64,000 nucleotides of DNA, taken from contig DASYKS010000099.1 in assembly GCA_035995205.1 (NCBI GenBank), positions 1 through 64,000 on the forward strand, given 5' to 3'. Under the pieces are notes generated by a model that saw only the letters and a program-made list of their open reading frames with translations, ran no database searches and was not told where the DNA came from. Position numbers and translations under genes: made by a program. The DNA comes from DASYKS01 sp035995205 (GTDB taxonomy: Bacteria; Acidobacteriota; Thermoanaerobaculia; Multivoradales; UBA5704). How positions within the stretch are numbered: the first letter of the stretch is position 1; each line of letters begins with the position of its first letter. This document shows positions 43,781-51,484 of the stretch, piece by piece.

Positions 43781-46036
43781 GTGAAACACGCTGAAGCCTC
43801 AGGTCACCGAATCGATCGGTTCGTCGTACGGACCGGTGTCACGCTCATCGCCGCCTGCTTCGCCTTCGGCGCCCTGCCGGGTTGGGCCGCCGGCGCGCCT
43901 ACGACACAGGCCCAGCCGCCGCAAGCCGTCACGGCGTCGTGGGACATCCTCGACGGAGTGGCGACGGTCGGGCTCAACAGCTCGACGCTCGGGAGTCTTG
44001 GATTTCGGGTGACCGATCTTACGCCCACGGTCTCCGGGCATGCGCTGCATCCGTTGTCCGTCGTGCCGCGCGGCGCGCCGTCCTTTGCGCTCGATGGGCG
44101 GATCGGCCTGCGCGCGATCGTCGCGTGGGACGGATTCCGCGGTTTCGAAGGAACTTCGATGCATACCCGCGGCGGTTTTCGCCTGATCGGTCCGGCGGGG
44201 ACCTTCGACCTGTCGAGCCTGGAGCTGCGCCCCGGCGCCAAAGGCGGCGAGCTCGAGCTGTTCGACGCGGCGGGGATGGCGGTGCTGATCGCCACGGATG
44301 GTCAATGGGAGCTCGACGCCCCGACCGGCCGGCTCCGTTATTTGAACGCGGACCTGCGAATCCTGCCGGATCTTGCCCGCCTTCTGGGCGACGACCGCTA
44401 CGCCGGAGTGACCGTGGGTACTCTCGACCTGGATGCGACGCTCGCGGCCGGCACCCTCCCGCCAGTGCCCGCTCTGCCGGTCGGTGTCACCGCGCCACCG
44501 GCGTGCGGCGATTGGACCGGCACGGTCGACGTTTCGCTCAACAACATGTCGGGCATCGGCCAGGCCGGCATTTCTACGGTGAACGGCCGGTCGGTGGTCG
44601 TGGTTCTCCCCTCGGCGAATCTGAAGAACGTCGGCACCGCCAACGTCCCCTGGTTCTCGAAGTTCACCAACCTCGGCGTGCCGCCCTGGAATGACCAGCA
44701 TCCGTTCCTGGTCTGGCAGATGACCCGCTCCACCGGCGATTTCTTCGAGCCCCTTGGGCGCGGCGACCTCAAGCACGCCTTCCTCACCATCAACAGCGGC
44801 TGCGACGCGGGTGCCTGCACCAATTCGCACATCTTGGGGCTTGGTTGCTCGGATGTTTACGGCACCAGCACGAACGACGACACGGACTCGCTCGCGCCGC
44901 GTAGCGAGGTCACCGCGTCGACCGGAATCTGGGCTCACTGCGGCGGCATTCCGAGCCACTTCGATACCAACGGCGATTGTTCGCAGGATTTCTTCGGAGC
45001 GGGGGAGAGCTCCTTCACGCATGGCTTGAAAGCCGCGGAGACCGACCTCCAGGTGCCGGGCGCCACGTACTACGTCGAGGCGTTTTACGTCATCCGCAAT
45101 GACGCCAACATCTTCAACAGCATGGGATATCGCCAGGTGGCTCCCGCCAAGCCGAGCAGCACCTGGACGTTCCCCACGGTGGGCGCTTATACCCAAGGTC
45201 CGCCGATCAACGCCTGGGTGAATCCGACCACGCCGGGGGCGAACGCCGACAACCGGACGCTCGACACGGGCGAGGGGCACGTTCAGCTCGCGGTCAAAGT
45301 CACCGACGTCGCGGGCAGCCCGGGCCGGAAGCGTTTCGCCTACGCGCTGCAGAACCACGACTTCGACCGCCGGATCAAGAGCTTCAAAATACCGTTCGAC
45401 TCGACCGGTGCCTCGATCACCAACATCGTCTATGCGGACGGCGACGGCTTCGCGGCGAACGATTGGACCGCGACCACCGATGCCACGGGCATTACCTGGA
45501 CGGCGCCGGCCGCGACGACTCCGGCGGCCGAGATCGATTACGCGACGCTCGTGGCGTTCCGCTTCGACATCGACCGGACCCCCGTGCCCGTGCAGGCGAC
45601 GCTCGGCGTGTTCGAGGCTGGCCCGACCTCGACGCTTTCCCCGCAGAGCCTGGCACCCGCCGGCCCGGGCGCCACGACTCCGGGCTCGTTTTTCACCGTT
45701 GCCCCGTGCCGACTGGTCGATACCCGCGGCGCCAACGGCCCGGCCCTCGTGCCGGGTAACGTGCGGTCCTTCGGCGCGACTGGCGTTTGCGGCATCCCGT
45801 CGACCGCCAAAGCCCTGGCGCTCAACGTCACGGCGATCGATGCGCTTTCGACCGGGCATCTCGTGGTGTACTCCGGCACGCTCACGACCACTTCTACGCT
45901 CAACTACACGGCAGGAATCAATCGGGCCAACAACGCGGTCGTGGCTCTGGAGGCGGATGGCAGCTTCAAGGTCGTCGCGGCCCAGAACATCGGAACGCTG
46001 CAACTGACGGTCGACGTCAGCGGCTACTTCGAGTAG
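43781..46036 (+). CDS. Secreted tandem paralog 3 of 4
   Basis: 751 residues from GTG 43781. Signal peptide and core are as in the other copies. The middle shares VWQMTRSTGDFFEPLGRGDL with paralog 2. The C-terminal module is the most divergent of the four (LVPGNVRSFGATGVCGIPST, STGHLVVYSGTLTTTSTLNY), so it did not take part in the recent homogenisation of copies 1, 2 and 4. Its stop lies 17 bases before paralog 4, and an amidase follows, forming a likely three-gene operon. Confidence 0.85.
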   Translation: MKHAEASGHRIDRFVVRTGVTLIAACFAFGALPGWAAGAPTTQAQPPQAVTASWDILDGVATVGLNSSTLGSLGFRVTDLTPTVSGHALHPLSVVPRGAPSFALDGRIGLRAIVAWDGFRGFEGTSMHTRGGFRLIGPAGTFDLSSLELRPGAKGGELELFDAAGMAVLIATDGQWELDAPTGRLRYLNADLRILPDLARLLGDDRYAGVTVGTLDLDATLAAGTLPPVPALPVGVTAPPACGDWTGTVDVSLNNMSGIGQAGISTVNGRSVVVVLPSANLKNVGTANVPWFSKFTNLGVPPWNDQHPFLVWQMTRSTGDFFEPLGRGDLKHAFLTINSGCDAGACTNSHILGLGCSDVYGTSTNDDTDSLAPRSEVTASTGIWAHCGGIPSHFDTNGDCSQDFFGAGESSFTHGLKAAETDLQVPGATYYVEAFYVIRNDANIFNSMGYRQVAPAKPSSTWTFPTVGAYTQGPPINAWVNPTTPGANADNRTLDTGEGHVQLAVKVTDVAGSPGRKRFAYALQNHDFDRRIKSFKIPFDSTGASITNIVYADGDGFAANDWTATTDATGITWTAPAATTPAAEIDYATLVAFRFDIDRTPVPVQATLGVFEAGPTSTLSPQSLAPAGPGATTPGSFFTVAPCRLVDTRGANGPALVPGNVRSFGATGVCGIPSTAKALALNVTAIDALSTGHLVVYSGTLTTTSTLNYTAGINRANNAVVALEADGSFKVVAAQNIGTLQLTVDVSGYFE

Positions 46037-46053
46037 GCGGGGAGCCGAGAGCC

Positions 46054-48297
46054 GTGATTCGCACTCCCCGATCGATCGTACGGACCGTTCTGTTCCTCTC
46101 GCTCGGTTTGATCGGCCCTGCCGCCGGGCCCGGAGCCGTGCGAGCCGCGGACGTCCCGCCGGCCGCGCCCGAACCGGTGGCGGCCACCGAATCCCGGGAG
46201 ATCCTCGACGCGGTGGCGACGATCGGTCTCGATTCCTCGATGCTCAAGGCCCTGGGTTTAGCGGTGGAAGGCATGGCGCCGAGCACCGCGGCGCACGCGC
46301 CGCATCCGCTGTCGGTGGTGCCTCGCGGCGCGCCGTCGTTCGCGCTCGACGGCCCGATCGGTTTGCGCGCCACGGTCGCCTGGGACGGCTTTCGCGGTTT
46401 CACCGGGACGTCGATGCGCACCCGCGGCGGCTTCCGTCTGGTCGGCCGCGCGGGCAGCTTCGATTTGTCGAGCCTGGAGCTTCGCCCGGGCGCCAAGGCG
46501 GGCGAGATCGAGCTGGTCGATCGAGCCGGCATGGCGCTGCTCGCCGCCGTCAACGCGCAGTGGCAGCTCGACGCGCCGACCGGCAAGCTCCGATACATCA
46601 ATGCGGGCCTGCGGCTTCTGCCCGATCTTGCCCGGCTTTTGGGCCTCGAACCGTCGGCCAGCTTCGCGGTCGGCGTCCTCGATCTCGACCTGACTCTCCA
46701 GGCCGGGGCTCTCCCTCCGGTTCCTCCGCTTCCCGCGCTCCCTGCGGGTATCACGGCGCCGCCGCCCTGCGGCGACTGGAGCGGAACCATCGACGTCGAG
46801 CTCTCCGACATGTCGGTCGAGCCGGGAGCCACCGGCACGGTGGGCGGTCGGCCGGTGTTGATCGTCGCGCCGTCGGCCTTCTTGAGGAACGTCGGCTCCG
46901 CCAACGTGCCCTGGTACACGAAGTTCACCCACCTCGGGGTTCCCCCCTGGAACGACCAGCATCCGCTCCTGGTCTGGCAGATGCTGCGCTCCGACGGCGC
47001 GGTCTTGGAGCCGCTGGGCAAGAGCGATCTCAAGCACGCCTTCGCGACCAGCAACACGGGTTGTGACGTGGGCGCCTGCACGGATTGGCACGTCCTCGGT
47101 CTCGGCTGCGGCGACGTGTACGACTCCAGCACCAACAACGCCCCGAGCCTCCTCGCGCCGCGTTCCGAGGTGACCGCATCGACCGGCGTCTGGGCTCACT
47201 GCGGCGGCATTCCGAGCCATTTCGACGCCAACGGCGACTGCGTCCAGGACTTTTTCGGTGCCGGCGAGACCGTCTTCACCCACGGTCTCAAAGCCGCCGA
47301 GTCCGACCTCCTGACGAGCGGCGCGAAGTACTACGTCGAGGCGTTCTACATCGTCCGCAACGACGTCGACATCTTCAACAGCATGGGTTTCCGCGAGGTG
47401 ATTCCGGCCAAGAACGGCGGCGTCTGGTCGTTCGGGATGCCCTTTCCTTATGCGCCCGGTCCGGCGATCGACGCCTGGGTGAACCCGACGACGCCGGGGC
47501 CGGACGCCGACAACCGGACTCTCGACACCGGCGAAGGGCACGTCCAGCTCGCGGTCAAGGTCACCGACGTCCCGGCCGGCCCGGGCCGGAAGCGCTTCGC
47601 CTACGCGTTGCAGAACCACGACTTCGACCGCCGGATCAAGAGCTTCAAAATACCGTTCGACGCGACCGGCGCGTCGATCACCAACCTCGTCTACGCGGAC
47701 GGCGACGGCTTCGCCGCCAACGATTGGACCGCGACCACCGACGCGACCGGCATCACCTGGACCGCGCCCGTCGCAACGACTCCGCCGGCCGAGATCGACT
47801 ACGCGACGCTGGTGTCGTTCCGCTTCGACGTCGACCGGACCCCGGTGCCCGTGCAGGCGACGCTCGGCGCGTTCGAGGCCGGCCCGACCTCGACGCTCAC
47901 CTTGCAGAGCCTTGCACCCGCCGGCCGGGATGCTCCGAGCGCGGGCTCGTTCTTCACCGTTGCCCCGTGCCGGCTGGTCGATACCCGAGGCGCCAACGGA
48001 CCGGCGCTCGTGCCGGGGGCGGAGCGGGGATTCAGCGCCAGCGGCATTTGCGGCATCCCCGGCACCGCCACGGCGTTGGCGCTCAACGTCACGGCGATCG
48101 ACGCGGCCGCCCCCGGGCATGTCGTCGTCTACTCCGGCGCCTTCCCGAACATTTCGACGATCAACTACTCGGTCGGAGCGAACCGGGCCAACAACGCGGT
48201 CATCGGCTTGGCTGTCGACGGCAGCTTCAAGGTCAAGGCGTTCCAGCCGACCGGAACGTTGCAACTGACGGTCGACGTCAGCGGTTACTTCGAGTAG
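46054..48297 (+). CDS. Secreted tandem paralog 4 of 4
   Basis: 747 residues from GTG 46054, with GGGGAG nine bases upstream. This copy has a different signal peptide (residues about 8-34, TVLFLSLGLIGPAAGPGAVR). The core diverges most (SDMSVEPGATGTVGGRPVLI, LSLSDMS-type repeats altered), but the C-terminal module resembles copies 1 and 2. The start lies inside a segment (GGAGCCGAGAGCCGTGAT) also found just after paralog 2, so the start region itself was duplicated. Function unknown. Confidence 0.84.
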   Translation: MIRTPRSIVRTVLFLSLGLIGPAAGPGAVRAADVPPAAPEPVAATESREILDAVATIGLDSSMLKALGLAVEGMAPSTAAHAPHPLSVVPRGAPSFALDGPIGLRATVAWDGFRGFTGTSMRTRGGFRLVGRAGSFDLSSLELRPGAKAGEIELVDRAGMALLAAVNAQWQLDAPTGKLRYINAGLRLLPDLARLLGLEPSASFAVGVLDLDLTLQAGALPPVPPLPALPAGITAPPPCGDWSGTIDVELSDMSVEPGATGTVGGRPVLIVAPSAFLRNVGSANVPWYTKFTHLGVPPWNDQHPLLVWQMLRSDGAVLEPLGKSDLKHAFATSNTGCDVGACTDWHVLGLGCGDVYDSSTNNAPSLLAPRSEVTASTGVWAHCGGIPSHFDANGDCVQDFFGAGETVFTHGLKAAESDLLTSGAKYYVEAFYIVRNDVDIFNSMGFREVIPAKNGGVWSFGMPFPYAPGPAIDAWVNPTTPGPDADNRTLDTGEGHVQLAVKVTDVPAGPGRKRFAYALQNHDFDRRIKSFKIPFDATGASITNLVYADGDGFAANDWTATTDATGITWTAPVATTPPAEIDYATLVSFRFDVDRTPVPVQATLGAFEAGPTSTLTLQSLAPAGRDAPSAGSFFTVAPCRLVDTRGANGPALVPGAERGFSASGICGIPGTATALALNVTAIDAAAPGHVVVYSGAFPNISTINYSVGANRANNAVIGLAVDGSFKVKAFQPTGTLQLTVDVSGYFE

Positions 48298-48315
48298 AAG
48301 CGAAAGGAAGACGCC

Positions 48316-48993
48316 ATGAGCGATCCGAAGAAATACCAGTTCGACCTGCCGGCCACCGGCCGGCCGGAGCACGTGGACCTCGTCGAGCCCTGGTATCCCG
48401 GGATCAAAGACACGTGGGAGCGCTGCACGTCGAGCCGAATCTTCGATGCGATCCTCGGCATCCGGGCGGTGGTGATCCACGCCACGGCCGGCGGCAGCTC
48501 CGCCGGGGCGGCTTCCGTGATGGTCGCCGGCACGGCGTCGTTTCATTGGCTGGTCCCGGACGAGAACGAGCCGCAGCACGGCCAGCTGGTCTGGTCCTGC
48601 GCGCCCGAGGCGCGGGCCGCCTGGCACGTCCAGAATTCGCGCAGCCATCCGGACGTCAACGGCGGCGCGAAGAAGGTCAACCATTGGTCGCTGGGCATCG
48701 AGGTGGTCAACGCCCAGATCGCCTCCGACACCTTTTCCGATTGGCAGGTCGAAGCGACGGCACAGATCGTCCGCCGTTGCTGGTCGAAATATCCGAACCT
48801 GAAACACGTGGTCTCCCACGCCAAGCTCGATCCGACCCGCCGCGACGATCCCGGCCCCCAATTCCCGTGGACCCGATTCAAGGAGCTGGTCCTCGGCGGC
48901 GCGGCCGACGCGGGTGTGCCGTCGATCGTGACGGACGTGCCCTCCGCGACGCTGCTCGGTGAAACCGCGCCCGCGGGCTGCTGCATGGGATAG
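48316..48993 (+). CDS. N-acetylmuramoyl-L-alanine amidase-like protein
   Basis: 225 residues, AAAGGAAG upstream of ATG 48316. An Amidase_2/PGRP-like domain: IRAVVIHATAGGSSAGAASV with the first zinc His, SFHWLVPDENEPQHGQLVW, HWSLGIEVVNAQ, and KHVVSHAKLDPTRRDDPGPQ with a further His and the DPG motif. The enzyme would cut the amide bond between peptidoglycan glycan and peptide. No signal peptide is seen. Being last in an operon with secreted paralogs, it may act on its own envelope or be released by another route. Confidence 0.85.
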   Translation: MSDPKKYQFDLPATGRPEHVDLVEPWYPGIKDTWERCTSSRIFDAILGIRAVVIHATAGGSSAGAASVMVAGTASFHWLVPDENEPQHGQLVWSCAPEARAAWHVQNSRSHPDVNGGAKKVNHWSLGIEVVNAQIASDTFSDWQVEATAQIVRRCWSKYPNLKHVVSHAKLDPTRRDDPGPQFPWTRFKELVLGGAADAGVPSIVTDVPSATLLGETAPAGCCMG

Positions 48994-49184
48994 CCGCGCC
49001 GAAGGCGCCCGGGGGAGCGAGGAGGCCACGCAGCCTCCGCGCATCCCATTGACACCGCCGGCCCGATTTACCAGTAAGACTTGGGTTTCCGCGATTCCTC
49101 CCTCCCTACGGTCGTTTCATCCCAGAGCGTGCGCGCGGGCGAGAAGGTTTTTCCATTTCCTCCGCCAAGCCTTCGCAGAAGGAT

Positions 49185-49211
49185 CGATCGCGGAGAATTC
49201 TCTTCGGATCG
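49185..49211 (+). promoter_or_regulatory. Leader hairpin of Cys-rich peptide 1
   Basis: CGATC (49185-49189), a bulged G, CGGAG (49191-49195), loop AATTCT, then CTTCG (49202-49206) and GATCG (49207-49211) form a ten-pair stem, seven bases before the AGGAGA Shine-Dalgarno. The paralog at 59 kb has the same stem, where the G-U pair becomes A-U. A regulatory role is inferred. Confidence 0.65.
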
Positions 49212-49228
49212 TTTCTCAGGAGAAATCC

Positions 49229-49552
49229 ATGTCGAAGAACCGCTTCCTCGTCGCTCTCGTCGCCCTCCTCGCCCTCGGTACTCTGGGCCTCGCCGAAATT
49301 GCCTCGGCTTGCGATCAGCAGTGCCAGATTGTGACCCCGCCGTTCTGTCGTCGCTGTGTCGACACCGGAACCTACAACGGGCAAACCTGCAAGAACAGCG
49401 GCTCCTGCGGTTGCGTCTACACGCAGAACACCTGCGGCTTGTTCGCGGCTACGGAACCCGCCGCGGCGCCGGACTTCCTGGTCGCGGCGACCGCGACCTC
49501 CGGAGAGGCGGCCGTTTCCTTCGATCTCAATCTCGCGTTCGCGGGCCAGTAG
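49229..49552 (+). CDS. Small secreted Cys-rich protein 1
   Basis: 107 residues, ATG 49229 with AGGAGA five bases upstream. Signal peptide MSKNRFLVALVALLALGTLG through SACD (about 27). Eight Cys occur in the next 45 residues (CDQQCQIV, PFCRRCVDTG, CKNSGSCGCVY, NTCGLF), suggesting disulfides or metal binding. An Ala/Pro linker and a short end SFDLNLAFAGQ follow. The paralog at 59163 shares the Cys pattern, length, leader and terminator. Abundant expression is suggested by the strong terminator and leader. Function unknown. Confidence 0.85.
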   Translation: MSKNRFLVALVALLALGTLGLAEIASACDQQCQIVTPPFCRRCVDTGTYNGQTCKNSGSCGCVYTQNTCGLFAATEPAAAPDFLVAATATSGEAAVSFDLNLAFAGQ

Positions 49553-49579
49553 GCAAGCTCGAGTCGGCAATGTAGGGGG

Positions 49580-49601
49580 AGCCCGGCCGGTCGGCCGGGC
49601 T
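49580..49601 (+). terminator. Rho-independent terminator after Cys-rich gene 1
   Basis: AGCCCGGCCG / CGGCCGGGCT (49580-49601) forms a perfect ten-pair stem followed by CTTTTT at 49602-49607. Confidence 0.9.
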
Positions 49602-49631
49602 CTTTTTCGTCTCGGCTTCGCCCGCTTCGTC

Positions 49632-49922
49632 TCAAGGCGCCTCGAGCACCTCGGCCAGTGTGATCTCGTGGCCCAGGACGACCGTGGTGAGGAAGACCAG
49701 GCTTCTCAGGTGGGTCTGAAGCTCTACCCGCACCAGCCGGCCCCGAGCTGAGACGGCGACCGGGCATCCCATGGATTCGGCCATCCCGCGGATCCGGAGC
49801 GCGTATCGCCGGGCTACCGGGCCGGAGGGGCAGCGGAATTGGGCGTTGAAGCTGTCGTCCGTCGCGCCGATCCGCCAAAACGTTCCCGGCGGGGGCAGCG
49901 GTGGGTTGTCGGTTCCGTCCAT
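49632..49922 (-). CDS. Hypothetical protein
   Basis: 96 residues from ATG 49922, whose first base overlaps the last base of a possible upstream stop (TGATG). It has a Pro-rich start (DGTDNPPLPPPGTFWRIGAT) and a block FNAQFRCPSGPVARRYALRI, ending LTTVVLGHEITLAEVLEAP. The frame is open much further upstream, but that part seems to belong to another, broken gene. I do not recognise a family. Coding is plausible from composition only. Confidence 0.5.
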   Translation of the reverse strand: MDGTDNPPLPPPGTFWRIGATDDSFNAQFRCPSGPVARRYALRIRGMAESMGCPVAVSARGRLVRVELQTHLRSLVFLTTVVLGHEITLAEVLEAP

Positions 49923-50333
49923 CAGGACCGGACCTTCCCGGGTACCGCGACGGTGGAAAAGGTTTCGACATCGGCCGCCTTCTCGCCGGACTACCCGGCG
50001 GCGCGCAGTTCCTCGCTCAAGCTGAGAAGCGCGTCGGGATGCCTGTCGCCATGCTCCACGAGATATGCGAACACCTTGGCCTGGAGTGGAGAGCCGGTGC
50101 GAGCGTTCTTCCGGCGGCCGACTTTCCGGTCTGTCGAGGGCGCGGATTCGCGCGGCGAGGGCGGGCAGCTCGTGGGCGTGTCCCCGCAGGAAGAGGTCGA
50201 GCCCGCGCTCTACGAGGGCCAGAGTCGCGGCCCGCGGGCCGCGACGAAAAGAGGGGAGCGCGGTTCCATCGCTCCGCGCGCCCGGAGAAAGGGCTGGCCG
50301 ACGTTTGTGCCTGGAGAGAGGAGCGTCGGCCAT
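49922..50333 (-). pseudogene. Possible disrupted small gene
   Basis: Reading from ATG 50333, protein-like text (LALVERGLDLFLRGHAHELP, LAARIRALDRP) continues after a shift at about 50120-50150 in another frame as QAKVFAYLVEHGDRHPDALL and SLSEELRAAG, then a TAG at 49991-49993, then EKAADVETFSTVAVPGKVRS with a TGA overlapping the next ATG. One frameshift plus one stop would explain this. Evidence is only the protein-like look of the pieces, so the call is weak. Confidence 0.3.
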
Positions 50334-50442
50334 GAAGGGAGGCTAGACGCCGGGCGGCGGGGGCGCACCCCTTTTCTTGCTCAGGCCCAGGGCGTTTCCC
50401 TCGCCGCCCGCGCTCGGTGGGGCGGCCGGTCTTGCCCCCCTC

Positions 50443-51474
50443 CTACGGCACTCCGACCGGCCGCTCCCACGCCGTCCCGCGAAGAAGCTCCGGCCAGGGC
50501 ACGTCATCGGTGAGGATGTTGTCGGGGCTGGTCTCGAAGGGAATGTTGAGGAACGCTCCGCTGAGGTACTGCGTTTGGGTCTGGACCTCATGGCCGGCGA
50601 AGATCGGCGGCGCGACGACCGCTCCAATACCAGGGTTGAGCAGATTCGTACAGGGAGGAGAAGTTTGGTCGCACCATGGCAGGCTTTCGATTCCACCTGC
50701 GGCCCATCCACCGCCGCCGTTTAAGCCGAAACGAATGCGCAATTGAACCGTGGACTCGGAATATTCGCCTTCGATGGTGGAGTAGAGGTAGACCTTTACC
50801 CGGTAGCTCAAGCGCTCGACATCCCGAAACACGATCGCTTTGAAACGGTCACCCCCCTGACCCGGAAAGGGCCGCAGCAGCGCCTCCGAAATCCTCAGCG
50901 TCCGCGACAGAATCTCGAACACTTGGAGGTCGAACGGCGAAGGCTCCTCGCCCGGGCAGCGATCGAACAGGCCGTCCACCGCCAGCGCCCGGCCCGCTCC
51001 GCTCGCTGAGCCGGTCGGTCTGCCTGCCTGGTTGTTGATCACGATGCCCTGTGTTGGAGCCTGGGGATCGATGACTTCGCGGGCCAGTTCCAAGCTCACG
51101 TCGATTCTCGGGTCCTCCGTCGGTGGCTTGAAGGGTGTGGTCAGCAAGTCGTTGCGAGCCAGCACCGCCTGCGGTAGGAGCGGGCGGCGAGGGTTGAGGC
51201 GATCCGATCCAGGGTCCAGAAGAAGATCGAACCCCATCTGCCACTCGTTACGGATGCCGGAGGAGAACCGCGGCAGCACCGCAAGACCGGAAAAGTGATT
51301 CCCCGCGACCGGCCAGACAAACAGGTTGGAGCTGCTGAAGTCAAAGGCCACCCGATGCACCAGACGCCCCAGCTTCGCCTCGTCGCAAGCCACTTCGGCT
51401 GGGGACCGGGCCGAGGCCTGGAGCGCAAAGCCTGCCAATCCGAGGCCCAAAAAGACGCGGATGCGCATTCTCAT
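50443..51474 (-). CDS. Secreted protein of unknown function
   Basis: 343 residues from ATG 51474, with GAGAGGAA just upstream. A signal peptide (residues about 5-23, VFLGLGLAGFALQASARS) is followed by a beta-rich protein with FDFSSSNLFVWPVAGNHFSG, GSDRLNPRRPLLPQAVLARN, and a C-terminal part with RLSYRVKVYLYSTIEGEYSE. No motif or family recognised. It starts 10 bases after the cellulase-fold gene stops, so they form an operon. Confidence 0.78.
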   Translation of the reverse strand: MRMRIRVFLGLGLAGFALQASARSPAEVACDEAKLGRLVHRVAFDFSSSNLFVWPVAGNHFSGLAVLPRFSSGIRNEWQMGFDLLLDPGSDRLNPRRPLLPQAVLARNDLLTTPFKPPTEDPRIDVSLELAREVIDPQAPTQGIVINNQAGRPTGSASGAGRALAVDGLFDRCPGEEPSPFDLQVFEILSRTLRISEALLRPFPGQGGDRFKAIVFRDVERLSYRVKVYLYSTIEGEYSESTVQLRIRFGLNGGGGWAAGGIESLPWCDQTSPPCTNLLNPGIGAVVAPPIFAGHEVQTQTQYLSGAFLNIPFETSPDNILTDDVPWPELLRGTAWERPVGVP

Positions 51475-51484
51475 GCCGTTCCTC

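Noticed and set aside
49049..49080. TTGACA at 49049 as promoter of Cys-rich peptide 1
   Set aside because: No acceptable -10 lies at 16-18 bases; the nearest TAAGAC is 20 bases away.
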